A stretch of 13,533 nt of DNA from B1SED10-225 sp964501415 (GTDB lineage: Bacteria > Bacillota_I > Bacilli_A > Izemoplasmatales > Izemoplasmataceae): contig CAZCSL010000030.1 in assembly GCA_964501415.1 (NCBI GenBank), positions 1-13,533 on the forward strand. The letters run 5' to 3'. Position numbers and translations under genes: made by a program. Of the stretch, positions 1-6,203 are shown in pieces. The stretch's first letter is position 1, and every line of letters starts with the position of its first letter. Below the pieces are notes generated by a model. It saw only the letters and a program-made list of their open reading frames with translations. It was not told the origin of the DNA and did no database searches.

Positions 1-536
1 ATATTGGGACTCGTGAATGTAAAGATAACGTTAATTAACACTAACCCTTTGATGCTAGAGGCATCTCTTGGGTGAAACCAATCATTGCGGTTGATACTTA
101 AATAAAGCAGTACCCCTAATACCGCAAATATGGCACCACTGGCGCCAACGGTTGGGATGAATGATTCGGTGAAGATATCCCAAGCCACCACCGCCCAAGA
201 AGCCAAAACCCCACCACCAAAATAAATGATGGAAAATTTCACTGAACCAATCAAGCGCTCTAAGGCGGCACTTAAAATAAATAAGCCAAAAAAGGTATTA
301 AAGGCAAAATGCAAGAAATTACCGTGTAAAAACATCACCGTAATCACACGCCACCACTGGCCAAAATCAATGACCCAGTGTCCGTTTAAGGCGCCAAAGT
401 TGTAAAGTTCTTGCAAGGTATTCATACCTAGGGTGACGGTGATCAAATAAACCACACTATTGGCAATAATCAACCCGAAGACTACCGGATTAAGTTTATA
501 AATCGGCAGGCCTTGGGGTCTGTGGAATATACCCAT
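1..536 (-). CDS. Rhomboid family intramembrane serine protease (C-terminus beyond left edge)
   Basis: This is a polytopic membrane protease that would cut transmembrane substrates within the bilayer. I translated it by hand from the ATG at 536-534; 178 codons are visible. The rhomboid signatures are present: W61-W62-R63, then H71-x4-H76-x3-N80 (the HxxxxHxxxN of TM2), and GASG at 131-134 with Ser133 as the expected nucleophile in TM4. The partner catalytic His of TM6 lies beyond position 1; the visible end, around the sequence LINVIFTFTSPN, is the stretch that normally precedes it. The start has a GAGGG site about 9 nt upstream, inside the end of the phosphatase gene, and only 1 nt separates the two genes, so they are probably co-transcribed and translationally coupled. 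No N-terminal zinc-finger or TPR domain is seen. The family call is secure; the substrate is unknown. The gene is cut by the window, not broken. Confidence 0.9.
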   Translation of the reverse strand, partial: MGIFHRPQGLPIYKLNPVVFGLIIANSVVYLITVTLGMNTLQELYNFGALNGHWVIDFGQWWRVITVMFLHGNFLHFAFNTFFGLFILSAALERLIGSVKFSIIYFGGGVLASWAVVAWDIFTESFIPTVGASGAIFAVLGVLLYLSINRNDWFHPRDASSIKGLVLINVIFTFTSPN

Positions 537-537
537 A

Positions 538-1641
538 TTAATCATCCCTCGTAATGATGCTTAGGGGCACGATCAATTCCCCTTGGCTCATGCCACCATG
601 ATGGGCAAGGTGGGCTTGTTTGTCACTCAATTTAAACATATATCTATCTTTTGCAATCGCGATAAAATCGCCTAAACAAGTATCGATCAATTCAGAAGGC
701 TCGCCTGTGCCAAGCAATTTTTTAGAAAGCAATTCGGCTTTGGTATAAAGATTGAAATACTGACCAAAGTGCTCTTCAAAAAAGTTGATAAAGTGTTCAT
801 GCATTCCTTCTTTAATAAAAAATTGGGTTGCTCTAGGCTCGCCCGCAGGCAAGTGTTCAAACGTAGAGGTAAGATCGTGATAATCAAATAAGTCAATCGC
901 TTCTACATCGACTAAACCGTGATCGGCGGTTAAGATGATGAGCGTATTTTTAGGTAGTTTTTCCGGTAGCTTTATCAAATTATCATTAATGGAAGTGAGT
1001 GCATCTTTAACCTCTGAAGATGTAATGCCATGATGGTGCGAGGAAAAATCGGGTTCTATGCTATATAGATACGCAAGCGTCTTTGAATTATTCTTTTGAA
1101 ATGTAGTAAGTCTATCAAGACCTTCTTCAAGGGTTTCATAGCCTTGTTTATCAATCTTTTTCGGATAAAACTGTTTGGTTTTAGCTAACTTGTGCTTATT
1201 GACCTTTTCAAAAATAGTCTCACGTTTAAAATAGGTATCATAAAAGTCTTTAGGGATACTTTTTTTCGGCTCATAATAATCTTCATTCATAAAAATCGTA
1301 TAATGCAAATCTTCTTTAGGAAAATACTGAAACCACCCTAAAAATCCACTTTCATAAGGCGTCAAGCCCGTTTGCATCGCCGTGGTTGCGGCCGTAGTCG
1401 TTGCGGGGAAGACAGAGGATAATTCGGTTTTTAAGTGTTGTTTTAAAAACGTGGTCTCATTTTCATGCAAGGTAAAATGATTACTCCCGTGTCCATCTAA
1501 AAGAATCACGGCAATATGGTCATAATCTTTGGCTAAATACTTATTAAGCAAAGGCAACGTGGCTTGATTGGTTGCTAGGTTATAATGTTTTAACAATGAC
1601 TGCGCAATATTGACGATATTGTTTTTATAATTGATTTGCAT
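538..1641 (-). CDS. Alkaline-phosphatase-superfamily phosphodiesterase / nucleotide pyrophosphatase-like protein
   Basis: This is a metal-dependent phosphatase or phosphodiesterase of the type I phosphodiesterase/nucleotide pyrophosphatase fold, 367 aa. The metal and nucleophile motifs come in the expected order: ILLDGHG with Asp49, the Thr-rich nucleophile segment FPATTTAATTA at 78-88, EPDFSSHHHG with Asp198 and the following His residues, TADHG with Asp240-His241, and a C-terminal HLAHHGG. I chose the ATG at 1641 because GAGG lies 6 nt upstream of it. The in-frame ATG at 1653 would add four residues but has no ribosome site. No signal peptide or membrane segment is evident, so the enzyme is probably cytosolic. 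It heads a two-gene unit with the rhomboid gene, and a good promoter lies just upstream at 1674-1702. The substrate cannot be read from the sequence; nucleotide, sugar-phosphate or phospholipid-derived phosphodiesters are all possible. Confidence 0.87.
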   Translation of the reverse strand: MQINYKNNIVNIAQSLLKHYNLATNQATLPLLNKYLAKDYDHIAVILLDGHGSNHFTLHENETTFLKQHLKTELSSVFPATTTAATTAMQTGLTPYESGFLGWFQYFPKEDLHYTIFMNEDYYEPKKSIPKDFYDTYFKRETIFEKVNKHKLAKTKQFYPKKIDKQGYETLEEGLDRLTTFQKNNSKTLAYLYSIEPDFSSHHHGITSSEVKDALTSINDNLIKLPEKLPKNTLIILTADHGLVDVEAIDLFDYHDLTSTFEHLPAGEPRATQFFIKEGMHEHFINFFEEHFGQYFNLYTKAELLSKKLLGTGEPSELIDTCLGDFIAIAKDRYMFKLSDKQAHLAHHGGMSQGELIVPLSIITRDD

Positions 1642-1673
1642 AAGCACCCTCATTTTATTCTAGACTTACTAAT

Positions 1674-1702
1674 AGTGTAAGGCAAAGCCGCGTTTTTTTC
1701 AA
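1674..1702 (-). promoter_or_regulatory. Sigma-A-type promoter of the phosphatase-rhomboid unit
   Basis: On the minus strand a TTGAAA -35 box (1702-1697) is followed after exactly 17 nt by a TACACT -10 box (1679-1674). Transcription would start near 1667, giving a leader of about 25 nt before the ATG at 1641. It is divergent from the promoter of the alcohol dehydrogenase gene. Confidence 0.75.
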
Positions 1703-1733
1703 GCGATAAGATTACTAACAACGCCTTAGTTTA

Positions 1734-1747
1734 TGTTATAATATAAC
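1734..1747 (+). promoter_or_regulatory. Extended -10 promoter of the adh-pucR-like unit, embedded in a palindrome
   Basis: TATAAT at 1737-1742 is preceded directly by TGT, giving an extended -10 (TGnTATAAT). No good -35 box sits 16-18 nt upstream. The -10 lies inside a perfect 13-nt palindrome, GTTATA-A-TATAAC, at 1735-1747. The palindrome could be an operator or a by-product of the TATA sequence. Confidence 0.6.
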
Positions 1748-1765
1748 GCGAGGAGTGAGTGTTTT

Positions 1766-2932
1766 ATGAATAATTTCAGTTATAGTTTAAAGACCAACAT
1801 CGTCTTTGGACGGGGCCAAATAAAACAACTAGAAAGCCTGTTAAAAGAAGCCAGTGTCAAACGGATGCTATTGGTATATGGGAAGGCTTCGATTAAAAAC
1901 CTAGGTATTTATGATGATATTTTGGATGTAACGAAAAAATTAAATATCCCATTATTTGAAGAAAGCGGCGTTGCAGCAAACCCTGATTTAGAAAGTGTCT
2001 TATCGGGTCAAAAAACCGTGCAAAAAGAAAACATTGACTTCATCTTAGCCGCAGGCGGCGGCTCGGTTTTAGACTGTGCTAAAGCGATTGCTTATTCATA
2101 TAAACTTGAAGCTAGTGATGTATGGGATGTATTGTTAAACAAAAAAAGCTTTGAGGAAGCCCTGCCGGTAGGTACCATCTTAACCTTAGCGGCAACGGGC
2201 AGTGAAACCAATGGTAATATCGTTATTTCTAACCGTAAGCTTAAAGATAAAAGAAGCATTGCGTCACCTAAATTAGTACCTAAATTTTCAATCATTGACC
2301 CAGCCTATACACTCAGTGTACCCAAACACCACACCATCGCGGGTTCAATAGATATCATGATGCATATTTTTGAACAATATTTCTCCTTAGAACTAGATAC
2401 TTCTACGAGTGATTATCTTTCTTTGGGTCTTTTAGAAAGCGTGATGGAAAATACCGATGCCATCTTAAGTGGTAAGGATGGTTATCTTGTGCGCGCCAAT
2501 ATTTCTTGGGCCGCCACGATTGCGTTATCATGGCTCTTACAACAAGGTAAAAGCGGTGATTGGGCTTCTCATAGGCTCTCTTACCCCTTTACCGCCGATT
2601 ATGGGACGACGCACGGCTTTGCGCTTGCGATCCTTCAACCTGCGTGGATGAAGGTTGCTTTAAAGTATAAACCTGAATTAATGGAACCCCGTTTAAAAGC
2701 CTTAGGCAAACGTATTTATAATGAAATGGATCCTTTAAAAGTGATTGAACGAATCAAAGAAACCTTGTCTTCTTTTGGGGCTGCCACCAGTTTTAAAGAA
2801 GCCAACCTGGAAATCGACAAAGAGGCTATGATCAGCATGGCCAAACGTACCGTTGCCTTAGGTCCGGTGGGTAAAATTATCCCTGTTGATGAAGAAAAAG
2901 CTTTAGAAATCTATCAAGCCGCGAAAGGATAA
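1766..2932 (+). CDS. Iron-containing alcohol dehydrogenase, YqhD/butanol dehydrogenase-like
   Basis: This is an NAD(P)H-dependent alcohol dehydrogenase/aldehyde reductase of the group III (metal-dependent) family, 388 aa, the normal full length. The cofactor-binding GGGS is at 97-100 (AAGGGSVLDCAK). The four metal ligands are all visible: Asp196, His200 (SIDIMMH), His269 (WASHRL) and His283 (THG). Their spacing is the same as that known for E. coli YqhD, which places the protein in the YqhD/BDH branch rather than the AdhE or FucO branch. In the N-terminal nucleotide loop the usual YGGGSIKK is YGKASIKN (38-45), with Lys40-Ala41 replacing two glycines, so cofactor preference may differ. GGAGTGAG precedes the ATG. 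The gene is followed after 2 nt by a PucR-type regulator. The likely role is reoxidation of NAD(P)H by reducing an aldehyde; the true substrate is not readable. Confidence 0.9.
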   Translation: MNNFSYSLKTNIVFGRGQIKQLESLLKEASVKRMLLVYGKASIKNLGIYDDILDVTKKLNIPLFEESGVAANPDLESVLSGQKTVQKENIDFILAAGGGSVLDCAKAIAYSYKLEASDVWDVLLNKKSFEEALPVGTILTLAATGSETNGNIVISNRKLKDKRSIASPKLVPKFSIIDPAYTLSVPKHHTIAGSIDIMMHIFEQYFSLELDTSTSDYLSLGLLESVMENTDAILSGKDGYLVRANISWAATIALSWLLQQGKSGDWASHRLSYPFTADYGTTHGFALAILQPAWMKVALKYKPELMEPRLKALGKRIYNEMDPLKVIERIKETLSSFGAATSFKEANLEIDKEAMISMAKRTVALGPVGKIIPVDEEKALEIYQAAKG

Positions 2933-2934
2933 CG

Positions 2935-3492
2935 ATGGAAAAAACGTATCTTTTAGTGCAAACCTCTCGTATCAATCAAACCATCAAAACCCATCTCGAT
3001 GGGTTTTTTGACACGGGCGATACCAAAACGCTAGATTCAAAAAGCTTTTTATACCGCATAGAGCCCTACGAAGAAAGTTTGCCTCACAGCGATATTGTCC
3101 ATCTTTTATATACCGATTTTGACATTAAGATAAAAATGGTGGTCTTAACCGATAAGCACCTTGAATTTATTGAGTTAAATAAGGTTCACCAGACGCTTAA
3201 AAAAATGCCTTATGATATCTTCAGTATCGAAGAGATCTTAAAACAACTAATCATCCATGAAAACCAATCACAATTCTTAAAACAAAGCTTTGGTAAAGTC
3301 TTGAATCATAGCGATATCTTAACCTTAAACACGTATGCTACTGCGAACTTAAATGCCGTTAAAGCTGCCAAACAATTATACCTGCACCGCAATAGTTTAA
3401 ACTACCGTTTAGAAACCATCAAAGATAAAACGGGCATCGATGTAAAAAGCTTCGCTGGTGTCTTGGTTTTTTATCTTTTATTCCGTCCATAA
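2935..3492 (+). CDS. Small PucR/CdaR-type helix-turn-helix regulator
   Basis: This 185-aa protein ends in a PucR C-terminal helix-turn-helix domain (about 128-181). The recognisable core runs LNTYATANLN, then AAKQLYLHRNSLNYRLETIK, then the TGIDVKSF turn, the arrangement seen at the end of CdaR/PucR activators. The first 120 residues show no PucR ligand, GAF or diacid-binding domain that I recognise. They are soluble and mixed alpha/beta in composition, so ligand sensing, if any, is undefined. It is half the size of typical CdaR proteins. AAGGA precedes the ATG and the gene lies 2 nt after the alcohol dehydrogenase stop, so the two share a transcript. The next gene downstream is an orphan sugar ABC ATPase with a palindrome at its promoter, a plausible target. 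DNA binding is a family-based inference. Confidence 0.72.
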   Translation: MEKTYLLVQTSRINQTIKTHLDGFFDTGDTKTLDSKSFLYRIEPYEESLPHSDIVHLLYTDFDIKIKMVVLTDKHLEFIELNKVHQTLKKMPYDIFSIEEILKQLIIHENQSQFLKQSFGKVLNHSDILTLNTYATANLNAVKAAKQLYLHRNSLNYRLETIKDKTGIDVKSFAGVLVFYLLFRP

Positions 3493-3493
3493 T

Positions 3494-3508
3494 TGTGCAT
3501 ATTGCACA
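3494..3508. promoter_or_regulatory. Operator-like palindrome upstream of the sugar ABC ATPase gene
   Basis: TGTGCA-TAT-TGCACA is a perfect dyad with 6-bp arms and a 3-nt centre. It begins 2 nt after the upstream stop codon, and its centre is about 43 nt upstream of the predicted transcription start. That is where an activator usually sits next to RNA polymerase, although a repressor could also bind there. The half-site matches the palindrome in front of padR at 6054-6070. Confidence 0.5.
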
Positions 3509-3531
3509 TAGGTTTATCGCGTTTAAGCCAC

Positions 3532-3537
3532 TATAAT
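3532..3537 (+). promoter_or_regulatory. -10 box of the ATPase gene promoter
   Basis: A perfect TATAAT lies 31 nt before the ATG at 3569. At the -35 position (3509-3514, TAGGTT) there is no consensus hexamer. A weak -35 beside a palindrome suggests that the promoter depends on an activator. Confidence 0.55.
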
Positions 3538-3568
3538 GTAGATAGACTGGAATAAAAGGAGAAAAACA

Positions 3569-4666
3569 ATGGGTCAATTATCATTTAAAGGTATCAAGAA
3601 AATTTATGACGGTGATGTACAAGCCGTTGCCGATTTTAATTTAGAAGTTAAAGATAAGGAATTTATCGTATTTGTTGGACCTTCTGGGTGTGGTAAATCT
3701 ACCACCTTAAGAATGGTCGCAGGCTTAGAAGAAATCACGGAAGGCGATTTATACATCGATGAAAAACGCGTCAACGATGTCGCCCCGAAAGACAGAAACA
3801 TCGCCATGGTGTTCCAATCGTACGCCCTTTATCCACACATGAGCGTTTATGATAACATGGCGTTTGGACTTAAACTACGTAAAATGCCGAAAGAAAAAAT
3901 CAAAGAACGCGTCTCTGAAGCCGCTAAAATCTTAGGGCTTGAAGAGTTATTAAACCGTAAACCTAAAGCGTTATCGGGTGGTCAAAGACAACGTGTTGCC
4001 TTGGGCCGTGCGATTGTTAGAAACGCTGAGGTATTCTTGATGGATGAGCCACTTTCTAACTTGGATGCGAAACTCCGTGTACAAATGCGCGCAGAGATCA
4101 TCAAACTGCACGCTAGAATCGAAACCACGACGATCTATGTTACGCATGACCAAATCGAAGCGATGACGATGGCAGATCGCATCGTTATTATGAATGATGG
4201 CTATATCATGCAAGTCGGTAGCCCGAGTGAAGTTTATGACAACCCAGACAATATGTTTGTGGCCGGCTTTATCGGCACCCCTGCGATGAACTTTATCCAT
4301 GGTAAAATCGAAGGCAAAAACTTTGTTTCTGGTAAAATGAAAGCCGAGATTCCCAAAGCCAAACTAGATGTACTTAAAAAACAAGGCTATGATAACAAAA
4401 ACATCGTCTTAGGTATTCGTCCAGAAGACATCCATGATGATAACGTCGTTCGTGAGGCGTATCCAAACGCACAAGTGGACTTTAAAGTCGATGTGGCTGA
4501 ATTGCTTGGTAGTGAAACCAACATCTCAGCTAAAGTTAACGACCATAACGTCATCGCCCGTGTCGATGCGAGAACCGATATTCATATCGGCGATACCATC
4601 AACTTAGTCTTAGACATGAACAAAGCGCATTTCTTTGATGAAGAGACCGAAGACGTCATTAGATAA
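3569..4666 (+). CDS. ugpC: Carbohydrate ABC transporter ATP-binding protein, UgpC/MsmX/MalK family
   Basis: This is the ATP-hydrolysing subunit of CUT1-type carbohydrate importers, 365 aa, the standard length. Walker A is GPSGCGKST with Lys43, the Q-loop is Gln83 (MVFQSYALYPH), the signature LSGGQ is at 135-139, Walker B ends in Asp159-Glu160, the D-loop is SNLDA, and the switch His is His193 (VTHD). The last 130 residues form the TOBE/MalK-type regulatory domain, with the family motif GIRPEDIH. AAGGAG precedes the ATG. There is no permease or solute-binding gene nearby, so this is an orphan ATPase, likely shared by several sugar importers as known for MsmX and MsmK. It has its own promoter and a strong terminator. 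Which sugars it serves cannot be told. The symbol follows common annotation; msmX would be equally fair. Confidence 0.93.
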   Translation: MGQLSFKGIKKIYDGDVQAVADFNLEVKDKEFIVFVGPSGCGKSTTLRMVAGLEEITEGDLYIDEKRVNDVAPKDRNIAMVFQSYALYPHMSVYDNMAFGLKLRKMPKEKIKERVSEAAKILGLEELLNRKPKALSGGQRQRVALGRAIVRNAEVFLMDEPLSNLDAKLRVQMRAEIIKLHARIETTTIYVTHDQIEAMTMADRIVIMNDGYIMQVGSPSEVYDNPDNMFVAGFIGTPAMNFIHGKIEGKNFVSGKMKAEIPKAKLDVLKKQGYDNKNIVLGIRPEDIHDDNVVREAYPNAQVDFKVDVAELLGSETNISAKVNDHNVIARVDARTDIHIGDTINLVLDMNKAHFFDEETEDVIR

Positions 4667-4673
4667 CTCAATT

Positions 4674-4710
4674 AAAAGAGTAAAACGGAATAATCGTTTT
4701 ACTCTTTTTT
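4674..4710. terminator. Convergent intrinsic terminator between ugpC and the HAAS membrane protein gene
   Basis: A perfect 14-bp stem pairs 4674-4687 (AAAAGAGTAAAACG) with 4695-4708 around the 7-nt loop GAATAAT. On the plus strand it ends in a run of T, starting 7 nt after the ATPase stop. On the minus strand it ends in four T and lies just past the stop at 4725, so it can serve both genes. Confidence 0.9.
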
Positions 4711-4724
4711 ATGAATTTTTACTA

Positions 4725-5726
4725 TTATTTGGTCTCTTCAGTCTTTTTTTCAATCTTAACCAGTTCTTTGTCTTCTCTTAAAATCGCGGTAATCGGAATG
4801 ATAAAGAAAATTAGCCAACTTAAATGATACATATTGAAGTAATGACCCCACAAAAAGAAAATGATTGTGGCGATAAACGGGGTGTAGGCCACGAGTTCAA
4901 TTGGTTCTTGCTGCGTCTTATGTATATACCCTAACATCGCTATTGGCCACAGTAAAAAGATTACCCAACTCGGATGCCAAACGTTATAGTAAAATCCTAT
5001 AAAAGCGTAAACCCCCAGTAACACCAATAAGAAGCCTACCCCTAAATACCAGCCCTTCTTACCAGGCTTAGGTTCTATCAGTATTTCTAGTTTGCCACTT
5101 AAAAACCCAACCAGTACCGTAGGGATGAAAACGATGACCCAAAGGGGATGGACCCATAGCTCTAAGATAACGAGGGTAATATATAAAGCGCTCATTAAAA
5201 GCGTATAGATGCCAAATAGTTTTACCCACACCTTCTTGTCAAATAAGAAACTCAGGCCAACCAACGCCACAAAGAGCGCCCATAAAGGATGCCATAAGCC
5301 CTCCATGCTTCCGAGCAATAAAAAGACAATCAAAGCGGTGAAAAAACTCAGTCCATGAAGCTTGCTTTCCTTATTGCCCCCTTCAAAAATGATGGCGGTA
5401 ATAGGGGTTAAAAAGAAAACCAACCAGGCTGGATGCCAAGCGTTCAATAGCGTGCCTAATAAGAAAAAGATAATCACACTCAAAAAAGGGCTGATGGCGA
5501 TATATTTTTGTTTTTTATCTTTGATACCCATCTCTTTTTTAAGCGCTTTGACAATACTTTGTGGACTGCCGAGTGAGGCGATAAAATCAGTCTCATCTTC
5601 ACCGCGCTCTAGCGCTTCATCAATCATCTGTTGATAATCTTCTACAATCTCACTGCGCGCTTCTTCATCGAAATGGTTTTCCTTTAAGGTTTGTTTTAAG
5701 GTTTTTAAAAAGTCATGTTTAGTCAT
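4725..5726 (-). CDS. HAAS/DUF1700-domain membrane protein with five W-H-P-x-W two-helix repeats
   Basis: The first 70 residues form a soluble helical domain of the HAAS/DUF1700 type: TKHDFLKTLKQTL, then an acidic EARSEIVEDY helix, then the FIASLGSPQSIVKAL turn. In this family the domain usually accompanies a PadR repressor. The rest is hydrophobic and built from five repeats, each a pair of predicted membrane helices joined by a turn: WHPAW (97-101), WHPLW (145-149), VHPLW (192-196), WHPSW (250-254) and YHLSW (300-304), 47-58 residues apart. That implies about ten membrane helices and a charged C-terminal tail. GGAGGG precedes the ATG at 5726, which overlaps the padR stop by 8 nt, so the two genes are translationally coupled. 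The likely role is a membrane sensor or envelope-stress component working with PadR; the molecular function is unknown. Confidence 0.78.
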   Translation of the reverse strand: MTKHDFLKTLKQTLKENHFDEEARSEIVEDYQQMIDEALERGEDETDFIASLGSPQSIVKALKKEMGIKDKKQKYIAISPFLSVIIFFLLGTLLNAWHPAWLVFFLTPITAIIFEGGNKESKLHGLSFFTALIVFLLLGSMEGLWHPLWALFVALVGLSFLFDKKVWVKLFGIYTLLMSALYITLVILELWVHPLWVIVFIPTVLVGFLSGKLEILIEPKPGKKGWYLGVGFLLVLLGVYAFIGFYYNVWHPSWVIFLLWPIAMLGYIHKTQQEPIELVAYTPFIATIIFFLWGHYFNMYHLSWLIFFIIPITAILREDKELVKIEKKTEETK

Positions 5727-6039
5727 TTTTCTTCCCTCCTAAGATTTCACTAACTTGTGATTGAAACGCATGCCAATCTTGAAAAAGCTTTTGATAATGC
5801 ATTTTTCCTGCTTGGGTCAATTTAAAGACTTTTTTAGGCGCACCCATACTTGAGGCTGACTTTTCATGGGAAAGATAGCCTAAGCGCTCCAGTCTTCTTA
5901 AAAGCGGATAGATGGTATTTTGGCTCACATCCATCGTCGCTTTTAGGGTCGTAAGCAAGGCATAAGCCGTCATAGGCTGATCTTGTATCAAGTGCAATAA
6001 TACTAGATCTAACACACCCTTTTTAAACTGTGTTTTCAT
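5719..6039 (-). CDS. PadR family transcriptional repressor
   Basis: This is a 106-aa winged-helix repressor. The PadR hallmarks are visible: FKKGVLDLVLLHLI at 5-18, a MTAYALL helix where most members have GYEL, the recognition segment SQNTIYPLLRRLERLGYL, and a wing ending in KKVFKLTQAG. The short C-terminal helix (about 85-105) is the usual dimerisation part, so this is the small PadR-s2 type. I chose the ATG at 6039 because AGGAG lies 5 nt upstream; the GTG at 6045 overlaps that site and is not a credible start. The promoter (6086-6114) and a 17-bp palindrome between promoter and start (6054-6070) suggest negative autoregulation. The gene is co-transcribed with the overlapping HAAS membrane protein. 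The inducing ligand or signal is unknown. Confidence 0.9.
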   Translation of the reverse strand: MKTQFKKGVLDLVLLHLIQDQPMTAYALLTTLKATMDVSQNTIYPLLRRLERLGYLSHEKSASSMGAPKKVFKLTQAGKMHYQKLFQDWHAFQSQVSEILGGKKND

Positions 6040-6053
6040 AGTCACTCCTATTT

Positions 6054-6070
6054 ATTGTGCAATGCACAAT
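6054..6070. promoter_or_regulatory. Probable PadR operator, perfect 17-bp palindrome
   Basis: ATTGTGCA-A-TGCACAAT is perfectly symmetrical about position 6062. It lies between the padR transcription start (near 6079) and the ribosome site, where a bound repressor would block elongation or initiation. The family is known to autoregulate through inverted repeats. Binding by this PadR is inferred from position. Confidence 0.65.
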
Positions 6071-6085
6071 TTGTTATACACAATA

Positions 6086-6114
6086 AGTTTAGCATGCGCT
6101 TGCGTCTCTGTCAA
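6086..6114 (-). promoter_or_regulatory. Strong sigma-A-type promoter of padR-HAAS operon
   Basis: On the minus strand there is a consensus TTGACA (6114-6109), a 17-nt spacer, and TAAACT (6091-6086) with an extended TGC directly upstream. This is the best promoter match in the window, fitting a gene that is held off by a repressor. Confidence 0.85.
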
Positions 6115-6162
6115 ATATTTTTTACAGCCAACAAAAGTGAAGGTGTTTTTTATCCATCATCT

Positions 6163-6172
6163 ATGCTAAACT
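6163..6172 (+). promoter_or_regulatory. Extended -10 of the fbp promoter
   Basis: ATGCTAAACT carries TGC-TAAACT, identical over 10 nt to the -10 region of the divergent padR promoter. No clear -35 hexamer lies 17 nt upstream. Transcription would begin near 6179, which makes the ATG at 6204 rather than that at 6180 the proper start of fbp. Confidence 0.5.
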
Positions 6173-6203
6173 AAAAGAGATGATTAGGCAGGGGGTTTTT
6201 AAA

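Noticed and set aside
3971..4300. 109-codon minus-strand frame
   Set aside because: It lies wholly within the well-conserved ATPase gene; composition is Asp/His/Arg-rich without domain features, as expected of an antisense shadow.
6180..6203. Upstream ATG giving fbp eight extra residues
   Set aside because: It sits about at the predicted transcription start and lacks a ribosome site, whereas the ATG at 6204 has AGGGGG at the right distance.
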